From NCBI RefSeq assembly GCF_900177685.1, contig NZ_FXAY01000002.1, positions 558,001-622,000 on the forward strand: DNA of 64,000 nucleotides, in the 5' to 3' direction. This DNA is from Agreia pratensis. Lineage in GTDB: Bacteria; Actinomycetota; Actinomycetes; Actinomycetales; Microbacteriaceae. The translations under genes were made by a program, and so were the position numbers. The notes under the pieces were generated by a model. It had not been told where the DNA came from, ran no database searches, and saw only the letters and a program-made list of their open reading frames with translations. Each line of letters opens with the position of its first letter. The stretch's first letter is position 1. Positions 32,523-40,600 of this stretch are shown piece after piece.

Positions 32523-32960
32523 TCAATTCGAGGCTGCGGCGGCGCGCTGGCTCTCCTGGCGAGCGAGGTGGGCTGCCTTGCGGGCCTTCTCCTCGTTCAG
32601 CTGCTTGACGCGGGCTGCTTCGCGGCGCACTTCGGCCTGCGTCGCGCGCTCGCGCACGAGCCACTCAGGACGGTTCGCCAGCAGATCCTGGATCTCGGCG
32701 GTGGTGAGCGGCTCGGTGACGCCGCCGCGGGCGAGGCCCGAGATGGTGACTCCGAGCTTCGACGCCACGATCTGGCGCGGATGCGGGCCGTTGAGTCGCA
32801 ACTGCACGACCCACTCCGGGGGTGTGGCGAGCAGTTCGTCGAGCTCGGTGCGCGACACCGTGCCCTGCTGGAAGTCGGCGGGCGTCGCATCCAGAAGCAC
32901 GCCGAGCTTCTTGGCCGCGGTGGCGGGCTTCATTGTCTGGGGGGTTTTCGCGGGCGTCAT
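32523..32960 (-). CDS. DUF5997-family protein
   Basis: A 145-residue basic, helical protein (MTPAKTPQTMKPATAAKKLG). The tail is Arg/Glu/Ala-rich and resembles a coiled coil. A gene of this family is commonly found next to a LysR gene in actinobacteria, and the same is true here (61 bp from the LysR start, divergent). Such a layout suggests regulation by the LysR protein. Function unknown. Confidence 0.75.
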   Translation of the reverse strand: MTPAKTPQTMKPATAAKKLGVLLDATPADFQQGTVSRTELDELLATPPEWVVQLRLNGPHPRQIVASKLGVTISGLARGGVTEPLTTAEIQDLLANRPEWLVRERATQAEVRREAARVKQLNEEKARKAAHLARQESQRAAAASN

Positions 32961-32983
32961 GATGCCAAGGGTAGCCTGAGACC

Positions 32984-33001
32984 TGACCGGCTGCCCGGTC
33001 A
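32984..33001. promoter_or_regulatory. Candidate LysR operator
   Basis: TGACCGG-CTGC-CCGGTCA has perfect 7-bp arms with a 4-bp spacer. It lies between the divergent LysR and DUF5997 starts, where LysR-type regulators bind dyads with a T and A at their ends. Confidence 0.5.
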
Positions 33002-33020
33002 CAAGCCTTCGAGGAGCCCT

Positions 33021-34094
33021 GTGGACATCGATCCGACCACCCTGAGATGGTTTTCCGCCGTCGCCACGGAGCTGCACTTCGGTCGTGCGGCCCTCTCGCT
33101 GGGCATTGCCCGAACCCGTCTGAGCAAGGCCGTCGTCGACCTCGAGGCTCAGCTCGGCTACCCGCTGTTCGACCGCGAACAGCCCGGTACACAGCTCACG
33201 GATGCTGGTCGCTCGCTTCTCGAGGCTGCTCCCGAGCTGATCGTGGCGGGAGACGAGCGGGCCGCCCTTGCGGCGGAAGAGGCGGCGCGGCCGGTTCCGT
33301 TCCGGATCTCCTTCGTACCCGGTGTCACGATCACGAAGTGGACGACGGAGTGGGAGTCGCGCTACCCCGACATTCCTCTGGTGGTGCTTCCGACACCCGG
33401 AGACGAGGCGGTGTCTGTGCTGCGCGAAAGCTCCGTCGACGTCGCGTTCGTGCGCCTGCCTATCGACCGCGACGGGCTCAGCGCCATCCGTCTCTATGAC
33501 GAGGTGCCCGTCGTCGTCGTCGCGAAAGACAACCCTCTTTCGACGCTCGAGGAGGTTCGCCTCGCTGAGCTCGCAGACGAGCACCTGATTCAGCACCCCG
33601 ACGAGGTCGACGGCTGGTCAGACATCGCGACCGAGATGATCGAGGGGACTCGGCCCGATCTGCCCGAGCCGGCCTCGGTCGAGGACGCACTCGATCTGGT
33701 GGCCGCGGGAACGGGCATCGTCGTGCTACCGCACTCTGTCGCCCGGTTACACGCGCGCAAAGACGTGGTGGCCAGGCCGGTGCTCGACCTGCCCGAGACC
33801 CAGATCGCGCTCTGCTGGCTGGCCGGCGACCCGAGCGATCGCATCGAGGAATTCATCGGAATCGTACGCGGGCGGCGAGCCACGAGTTCTCGCGCCCCGG
33901 CGCCCGCTGCCACTCCGGGTCAGGGCAGCGACGAGAAGACAGCGAAGGCAGAGCCCAAGAAAGCTCGCACCGGCGCGAAAGGAGCCAAGGGAGCGAAGGG
34001 TGGCGCGAAAGGCGCGGCCGCCAAGACACCGCGCCCTCTGGGAACGGCGCGCAAGCCGCGACCCTCGGGTGGTTACCGCCAGAAGGGTCGCTAG
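33021..34094 (+). CDS. LysR-family regulator with a basic C-terminal tail
   Basis: A 357-residue protein. Residues about 1-60 form the winged helix-turn-helix (LRWFSAVATELHFGRAALSLG), about 90-290 the substrate-binding domain. About 60 residues follow that are unusual for LysR proteins: a Lys/Ala/Gly-rich tail with KGAKGAKGGAKGAAAK and ending RQKGR, like histone H1-type or AT-hook-like tails. A GTG start at 33021 is preceded by GAGGAG. Target and inducer unknown; the divergent DUF5997 gene is the likely target. Confidence 0.85.
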   Translation: MDIDPTTLRWFSAVATELHFGRAALSLGIARTRLSKAVVDLEAQLGYPLFDREQPGTQLTDAGRSLLEAAPELIVAGDERAALAAEEAARPVPFRISFVPGVTITKWTTEWESRYPDIPLVVLPTPGDEAVSVLRESSVDVAFVRLPIDRDGLSAIRLYDEVPVVVVAKDNPLSTLEEVRLAELADEHLIQHPDEVDGWSDIATEMIEGTRPDLPEPASVEDALDLVAAGTGIVVLPHSVARLHARKDVVARPVLDLPETQIALCWLAGDPSDRIEEFIGIVRGRRATSSRAPAPAATPGQGSDEKTAKAEPKKARTGAKGAKGAKGGAKGAAAKTPRPLGTARKPRPSGGYRQKGR

Positions 34095-34117
34095 CCACGC
34101 GCTCGACGTACGGAAGA

Positions 34118-35023
34118 ATGAGGCGGGTGACTTCCTCTCGCCATTTCGGACTGCTTCTCGACGTCGACGGGCCGATCGCCAGCCCGGTGACCCGTTCCAT
34201 CAACGTGCCGTCGATCGGTCGTGATCTCGTGGCGTTGGCGAACGCGGGGGTTCCGGTGATCTTCAACACTGGGCGCTCGGATGCGTTCATCGCCGACGAG
34301 GTCGTCGCGCCGTTGCTGGCAGCCGGGCTGCAGGAACACGCGCGCGTCTTCGCCATCTGCGAGAAGGGCGCGACCTGGTTCGCGATCACGCCCGAGGGCG
34401 CCGGGGAGCTGTCGATCGATGCCTCGCTCGCGCCGCCGCCCGGATTCGATGACGACGTGCGAGCGCTCGTAGCAGGGCGCTACGCAGATCTCGTCTTCTA
34501 CGACGAGACCAAGCGCGCGACCGTGACCTTCGAGCAGCGCATCGACGTGTCGAAAGAGTCGTTCCTCGCGCGCCAACTCGAGATCGACGAGGCCGCGATC
34601 GCGCTCCTGAACGCCCGCGGTTTCGGGGCGCGACGCGGCGCGGTCGACTATCCCGACGCATCCGGGGCTGTGCAGTATCGAGCCGACCCGTCGATCATCT
34701 CGACCGACTTCGAGTCGCTCAGGGTCGGCAAGGACTTCGGGGCGGAGCGCGCACTCATGCTGCTCGAGGGAACAGGACCGATGCCCGCGGAGTGGCGCAC
34801 CATGGGCGACTCGCGCGGCGACTATGCCATGGCCACCTGGCTGCACGAGCGGGGCGAAGCCGTAATGCACGTCGACGTTCGCCCGGAGGACGGGATCCCC
34901 GAGACCGCCTACGCGGTGCTCACGGCCGGCGCGCTCATCCACGACGACGCGGGCGCGGCGTTTCTCGCTCGCTGGGTCGAGATGCTCGACGACGAGAGGC
35001 TCAGCGACGGCGACCTCGCCTGA
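34118..35023 (+). CDS. HAD-superfamily hydrolase
   Basis: A 301-residue enzyme of the Cof-type/sugar-phosphatase group. Motif I is LLLDVDGPIASP (DVDG), motif II the FNTGRS strand, motif IV MGDSRGDYAMA, with a cap between about 80 and 190. It probably removes phosphate from a small metabolite. The ATG at 34118 gives a 10-residue lead; an in-frame GTG at 34130 is possible. It starts 23 bp after the LysR gene. Confidence 0.83.
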   Translation: MRRVTSSRHFGLLLDVDGPIASPVTRSINVPSIGRDLVALANAGVPVIFNTGRSDAFIADEVVAPLLAAGLQEHARVFAICEKGATWFAITPEGAGELSIDASLAPPPGFDDDVRALVAGRYADLVFYDETKRATVTFEQRIDVSKESFLARQLEIDEAAIALLNARGFGARRGAVDYPDASGAVQYRADPSIISTDFESLRVGKDFGAERALMLLEGTGPMPAEWRTMGDSRGDYAMATWLHERGEAVMHVDVRPEDGIPETAYAVLTAGALIHDDAGAAFLARWVEMLDDERLSDGDLA

Positions 35024-35047
35024 CGAAGGGTGCACTGGGAGCCCGAG

Positions 35048-35066
35048 CTCGTCGAATAGCGACGAG
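35048..35066. terminator. Possible hairpin between convergent genes
   Basis: CTCGTCG-AATAG-CGACGAG forms a 7-bp stem between the HAD gene and the YbaK gene. There is no T-tract, so termination is uncertain. Confidence 0.3.
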
Positions 35067-35100
35067 GTCGTGCTGAGGCTGCACCAGATCGCGACCCTCG

Positions 35101-35598
35101 CTACGGGCGTCGGATGCGCGCGGCCGTTCCCCGAGTCACGGCCAGTAGATCCGCGGGCGCGAGCTCGATGTCGAAGCCGCGACGACCGCCCGATACCAGG
35201 ATCGTGTCGAATTCCAGCGCCGAGTCGTCGAGCACTGTCGCAAGCGCGGTTCTCTGACCGAACGGGCTGATACCTCCCACGACGTAGCCGCTCTTGCGTT
35301 CGGCGAGCGCGAGATCGGCCATGGCTGCCCTCTTTCCACCGAGGGCCGACGCCAAGGCTTTGAGGTCGAGCATTCCGCTGACGGGCACGATGCCGATGCC
35401 GAGCCCCGCGTCGGTGTCGACCATCAGCGTCTTGAACACCCGCTCGGCGTCGATCCCGAGCGCCGTAGCAGCCTCGGTGCCGAAGTCGGTGACCGCAGGA
35501 TCGTGCGTGTAGGCGTGCGGAACGAACGCGACGCCTGCTCTGGTCAGTGCCGCTGTGGCCGCGGTCGTGGGACCTGCCGCGGAAGGCTTCTTGGCCAT
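35101..35598 (-). CDS. ybaK: YbaK/EbsC-type aminoacyl-tRNA deacylase
   Basis: A 165-residue protein with the family core FKTLMVD (Lys), the GIVPVSG loop, LALAERKSGYVVGGISPFG and the closing SGGRRGFDIEL. YbaK removes Cys from mischarged Cys-tRNA(Pro) in trans. The gene ends at 35101, and its start lies 5 bp after the stop of the upstream esterase gene, so the two may form an operon. Confidence 0.9.
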   Translation of the reverse strand: MAKKPSAAGPTTAATAALTRAGVAFVPHAYTHDPAVTDFGTEAATALGIDAERVFKTLMVDTDAGLGIGIVPVSGMLDLKALASALGGKRAAMADLALAERKSGYVVGGISPFGQRTALATVLDDSALEFDTILVSGGRRGFDIELAPADLLAVTRGTAARIRRP

Positions 35599-35603
35599 CG
35601 CGC

Positions 35604-36302
35604 CTACGCCTCGGCCGCGACCAGCAGCGTCTGATCGAGGAACTCGCGCACTGCCGTGATCTCGTCGCCCACGATGCCGTGCCCGGCACCCGGGTACAGC
35701 CGAGCGTCGACCTCAGAGTGTGTCTCGAGCCACGTGGTCGTGCGAGCCACGGCCGACGGGGGAATGATCGGATCGCGCTCATCACGCCCCCAGAACACCC
35801 GGGGGCGCAGCGACTCGAGGGCAGCGTCGGCGGGCGCGTCGCCCGAGACGACGAAGCCGGAGAGGTTCACCGCGGAGGCAAAGCGCTCGGGCGCGTGACG
35901 CAGCAGCTGCAGGGCCATCGCGCCGCCCTGCGAGAAGCCGAGCGTGGAGACGGCAGCGGGCGCGCCATATTCGGTGGCGAGACCGTCGAGCCAGGTGAGC
36001 ACCCCGCGCGCAGCGGCATCCACCCCCGCCGGCTCTGGGTTGCCGGGTTCGCCGATCTGGAACCAGGCGAAGCCGTTCTGGACAGGGGCGGGCGCGATGA
36101 GCGGTGCGCGCAGGCTCGCGCAGACGATTCCGCCGGGCAGGTACTGGGCGAGGGAGATGAGGTCGGCTTCGTGCGAGCCGTAGCCGTGCATGATCACGAG
36201 GAGCGGAGCGCCCCGAAGACGGGTCGCGACCTCGTCGCGGGGAATCGACCACACCACGGCCGAATCGTCGATGTGCGGCTGCGTGGGAGAGAAATCGGTC
36301 AC
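35604..36302 (-). CDS. Phospholipase/carboxylesterase-type alpha/beta hydrolase
   Basis: A 232-residue serine hydrolase: MHGYGSHEADL, nucleophile GFSQGGAMA (Ser about 108) and the late GAGHGIVGD with the catalytic His. It belongs to the group of acyl-protein thioesterase/YpfH-like esterases. Substrate unknown. Its stop is 5 bp before the YbaK start. Confidence 0.88.
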   Translation of the reverse strand: MTDFSPTQPHIDDSAVVWSIPRDEVATRLRGAPLLVIMHGYGSHEADLISLAQYLPGGIVCASLRAPLIAPAPVQNGFAWFQIGEPGNPEPAGVDAAARGVLTWLDGLATEYGAPAAVSTLGFSQGGAMALQLLRHAPERFASAVNLSGFVVSGDAPADAALESLRPRVFWGRDERDPIIPPSAVARTTTWLETHSEVDARLYPGAGHGIVGDEITAVREFLDQTLLVAAEA

Positions 36303-36341
36303 GCGAACGACGTTACCGGATGCCCGCGTGAGCGCCGGAGG

Positions 36342-36620
36342 TCAGGAGCGGTTGCGGCTGAGCTCGTAGATCTTGACGAGCTCGTCGATGGCGCCTTCGC
36401 GGGTCTCGCCACCCGCCTCGAACATGTCTGTCACGTGGGTCTTCAGGTGGTTCTCGACCATCAGCTTGTTGAGGGAGCCGAGCGACTTCTGGATCGCGAG
36501 CGATTGCGTGATGATGTCGAGGCAGTAGTCCTCGCTCTCGATCATCTTCTCGAGGCCCCGAAGCTGCCCCTCCAGGATGCGTGTGCGGTGCAGGGCGCGC
36601 TTCTTGATGTCGTCGATCAC
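36342..36620 (-). CDS. CsoR/RcnR-family metal-sensing repressor
   Basis: A 92-residue four-helix repressor. The family text RILEGQLRGLEKMI and DIITQSLAIQKSLG is plain. At the metal positions I see Cys33 (EDYC), His58 and His62 in NHLKTH. Copper CsoR has C-H-C; the last Cys is His here, more like the C-H-H of RcnR/nickel-cobalt or FrmR-type sensors. The RcnR N-terminal His is absent. Start is GTG at 36620. A palindrome just upstream may be its own operator. No adjacent metal efflux gene; the target is unknown. Confidence 0.85.
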   Translation of the reverse strand: MIDDIKKRALHRTRILEGQLRGLEKMIESEDYCLDIITQSLAIQKSLGSLNKLMVENHLKTHVTDMFEAGGETREGAIDELVKIYELSRNRS

Positions 36621-36646
36621 CCGGCCAGAATACCCGCCTCGGCGGC

Positions 36647-36663
36647 GTACCTCCCCGGGGTAC
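36647..36663. promoter_or_regulatory. Candidate CsoR-type operator
   Basis: GTACCTCCCCGGGGTAC has 5-bp palindromic ends around a G/C tract, the form of CsoR/RcnR operators. It lies 27 bp before the GTG of the regulator gene. Autoregulation is inference. Confidence 0.5.
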
Positions 36664-36672
36664 GCCGAAGCG

Positions 36673-37458
36673 TTATGTCTGGCATCGCGGGCACCAGTAC
36701 ACGTCACGCAGTTTCAGCTCGTCGGCACCGAGCTTGCCTGCCCGGATGCGCGTGCCGCAGCGACGGCACGGCTGGTTCTCGCGGCGATAGACCCAGCTCT
36801 GCCTCCCCGCGCGCAGGTCTCCGGTCGTCGACCGCTCGGTGCGGTCGCGGTTGACGAGAATCGCGCGGTGGGCGAGAGCGACCAGCGGCGGCACATCGAC
36901 CGCAGAGACGGGGCGCGAGGGCAGTACGCCTCTGAGAAAACAGAGCTCGTTGGCGTAGACATTGCCGAGCCCGGCCAGGTTGCGCTGGTCGAGAAGGGCG
37001 ACGTGAATCTCCTTCTCGGGGGAGGCTTCCACGAGAGCGACCGCGTGGGCTTCAGACGCAGTGCCCCAGTCGGGCGCCAGCACGTCTGGCCCCAGGTGAC
37101 CGATGACGGAACTCTCGTCGTCGCGGTCGACGACATCGATGGTGCCGAGATCGAACCCCACGGCCACCCATTCGTCGGTGGTCAGGATGAGCCGGGCGGT
37201 CGAAGCGGGGCGCTTCCACCTGGACCCGTGTCGATAGAGGTGCCATGAGCCCTCCATCTTCAAGTGGCTGTGGATGCTGACCGTGTCGACCCTGGTGAGC
37301 AGGTGTTTTCCGATGCTGACGACGCTGTCGATCGTGCTGCCGGAGAGATCGATCTCCGCATAACGGGGTACTCGGAAGTCGGAGCTGAGGAGCGTTCGGC
37401 CAGCAAGAGCTGCATCCAGATGACGAGCCGTGCGGTAGACGGTATCTCCCTCGGGCAT
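36673..37458 (-). CDS. Fpg/Nei-family DNA glycosylase
   Basis: A 261-residue base-excision repair enzyme. It begins PEGDT (Pro catalytic nucleophile, as in Nei2), carries H2TH-domain NLAGLGNVYANE and a zinc finger CRRCGT...WCPRC (four Cys). It removes oxidised pyrimidines and cleaves the abasic strand. The exact subclass (Nei1 or Nei2 type) is not fixed. Its stop is 53 bp from the CsoR-type gene. Confidence 0.93.
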   Translation of the reverse strand: MPEGDTVYRTARHLDAALAGRTLLSSDFRVPRYAEIDLSGSTIDSVVSIGKHLLTRVDTVSIHSHLKMEGSWHLYRHGSRWKRPASTARLILTTDEWVAVGFDLGTIDVVDRDDESSVIGHLGPDVLAPDWGTASEAHAVALVEASPEKEIHVALLDQRNLAGLGNVYANELCFLRGVLPSRPVSAVDVPPLVALAHRAILVNRDRTERSTTGDLRAGRQSWVYRRENQPCRRCGTRIRAGKLGADELKLRDVYWCPRCQT

Positions 37459-37514
37459 GGCTCCAGACTACGCGGACTCGGACCGCCCTGTTCTGGGGAG
37501 AGACATGTCTGGCC

Positions 37515-37542
37515 GGGGTGAAATCGCGGGTGAAATCACCCC
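37515..37542. promoter_or_regulatory. Composite repeat upstream of the surface protein
   Basis: Two direct repeats GGGTGAAATC (37516-37525 and 37528-37537) sit within an inverted repeat GGGGTGA/TCACCCC (37515-37521 and 37536-37542). It lies about 130 bp before the surface-protein start and could be a binding site for a regulator. A second hairpin TTCTCAG-CTGAGAA occurs at 37586-37606. Confidence 0.4.
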
Positions 37543-37671
37543 TGTTCGAGCGCTACGGCCGTTTTCGGCGGCAAAAGTCGGCATATTCTCAGCTTTCAAC
37601 TGAGAAAACCTCGAGTGTTTTCGCCCTGGCTATGCCGCCTTCGAATCATCCTTCCGACGGAAAGAACTGTC

Positions 37672-40600
37672 TTGCCTATCAACGTCCAAAAATCTCCCCG
37701 TACGCGGGGTCAGCAGCGAGGAAAGGCGGCGATCGCTCTCTCGGTCGTCACCGCCCTCGTCGCTGGCGGAATCCTCGCCGGGGCGAGCACCCCGGCCCTC
37801 GCTGCAGAAGGCAGCGTGACGGGTCGCGTCTATCGCGACTTCAACTCCAACGGCACCTTCGACTCCGGGAATGGTGCCGAGACCGGCATCGCGAACGACA
37901 AGGGTCTCGGTGGCATCACCGTGACTGCGACGGATGGGCACGACAAGACCTGGTCGGCCACCACGATCGCTGATGGAACGTATTCCATCCCCGTGAAGGA
38001 CTCGTTCGGGTCGGCGCTCCGAGTGGAGTTCACGGGTGTGCCTGACGAGTACAAGCCCGCCAGCCACGGAACGGACAACGGCACGAGCGTGCAATTCGCC
38101 TCGGTCGGCGACAGCGATGTGGACTACGGAGTGAACGCTCCGGGCGACTTCTCGCAGGGCAACCCCCCGGTCGTCACGGCGATCCAGTACTCGGGGCTCA
38201 GCAACTCGGATGGCCTGTCGAGCACCCCGGCCATCGTTGCGCAGCCTTGGGGTACGAACTTCAACACGGGCACCCAGAGCCAGGCCGCGGGCGCCTACCC
38301 GAACCGGATCGTCCTCGCCACGGTTCCGGAGGTCGGAAGCACCTGGGGCTCCTCTTTCCAGGCCAGCACAGGCACTCTCTTCGCTGCCGCCACATACAAG
38401 CGTCACGCCGGTCTAGGCCCGAAGGGCCTCGGCGGCATCTACCGCGTCACGGGAGCTGTCAACGCCGACGGTAGCCTGGCGCCATCGCGGTCGGCGAGCG
38501 TCGACTCCTGGTTCGATGTGTCCACCGTCGTCAACGTGGGCTCCGTCCCCGCAGACGATGCACCCGCTTCTGCGGGAGGCCGCGGCCTGGGCGCGCCAAA
38601 CAGCCCTGCTGTCGATGCGGACGCGTTCGCGCAGGCAGGAAAGGTCGGCATCGGCTCGATCGCCGTCAGCACAGACCAGAAGTCGCTGTACTTCGTGAAC
38701 CTCTTCGACAAGAAGATCTACCAGCTCGACATCAGCAACCCCGACGCCGAGCCCACCCTCACGGGTAACACCGCAGGCATCGACCTCGGCCTCACCGCCG
38801 GACAGCGTCCCTGGGCACTGACCGTGCACCGCAACCAGCTCTTCGCCGGCTACGTCGACAGCGGCGAGCAGGTGTCGGTTCCGACGTCTGCCGCTGATGC
38901 AGACATGCAGCTCCACGTGAAGAGCGCTCCCGAGTCCAACCTCGCTGCGTGGACCACCGTGCTCAACGGGTCTCTCGGCTACGCCAAGGGCGACACGTTG
39001 AACAAGGCGAACGTCTCGGATGAGGAGAGAGCTCCGATTCTGCGTTGGAACTCCTGGGTCGACCAGTGGTCGGGTGCGTGGGGATCGGTCTCGCGCACGG
39101 CGTGGAACAGCCCCGTACAGGACTACCCGCAGCCGGTCCTCACCGATATCGATTTCGACACCGATGGCTACATGACGTTGGCTATGGCCGACCGCACGAG
39201 CATCCAGGGCGGAAACCGCAACTACAGCACGAACTCCGGCGACACCAAGTACTACCAGACCGTCGCATCCGGTGACCTTCTCGTCGCCGCTCCCACGGCA
39301 ACGGGTTATGCGCTCGAGAGCAACGGCAAGGTCGGCGACCGACCGGCGTCCACTAACGCGGGCAACAACGAAGGGCCCGGCGGTGGCGAGTACTACGACG
39401 ACATCCAGGGCCTCGGCCAGCCCGATCCCCAGTCCAAGAGCCACCACGAGGTCGCTCTCGGCGGCCTCGCCACCCTCGCCGGAGTCGACTCGATCGTGGC
39501 AACCACCTACGACCCCCTCAGCGATGTGCGCGTCACGGGGCTCAACTGGTTCCAGCCCTCGACGGGCGATGTGCTTCGCGGATACCAGCAGATCGCCGAC
39601 GCGGGATCCAGCAGCACACCGAGTGCCTCGGGCACCTTCCAGAAGGGTGGCGGCCTCGCGGTTGTGCAGGCTCTCGCCCAGCTTGCCCCCGTGGAGATCG
39701 GAAACCGGGTCTGGTTCGACGCAGATCGGGATGGCATCCAGGATGCCGACGAGCCCGCTTTCGACGGAGTGACGGTCGAACTCGTGAATGCCGAGAACGA
39801 GGTCATCGGAACGACCACGACCAAGAACGGCGGGGAGTACTACTTCTCGACCACCGACCCGGCGCTCGAAGCCGCTGGCTTCGTTCCTGGCAGCGGAAAC
39901 TACACGGTTCGTTTCGTGAAGCCCACGACCGGCAACGCCTTCACCGACGATGAGACGTTCGGCACGGTCAACTGGAGCGAGGTCAGGTTCACGACGCCCA
40001 ATGTCGGACCCGATGACAGCATCGACTCCGATGCCCTTCCCAACGCAGACAACTCGTCGGCCACGATCGGGATCACGCTCGGCGGCCCGGGTGAGAACGA
40101 CCACACCTACGATGCAGGTCTTGTAGCCGACGGCACCCTCGCCGTGGTGAAGAAGATCTCTGCCGTTGGAGGCGTCGCCCCGGCCGGAGCCACCTACACG
40201 GTCAACCTTGCCGCCACGGACTTCCGCGGCGACAAGCTCGACGTCGGCACTGACGCGAAGATCGTCGTCGACCCGACCGACGACGATGGCAAGACGGTGA
40301 CCCTCCCGGTCGGCGCATCCGCAACGATCACCGAAGGCGACGACGCGCGGGTGAGGAACTACTCGGTGAGCCCGACGGGCGCCGTGAAGGTGACGGGAAC
40401 GCGCGCTGCGCCGACCCTCATCACGGTCACGAACACCCTGGTCGCCGATGGCTACTTCGAGGTACTCAAGACGGTGACGGGCACGGCCTCCACATCGGTG
40501 TCTGCCGACCAGAAGTTCACGGTCAACTACACCTACCCCGGTTTGGCAGAGCCTAAGACGCTCGTTGTCACGGCCGGTAATAAGGCCAAGTCGGATGCGA

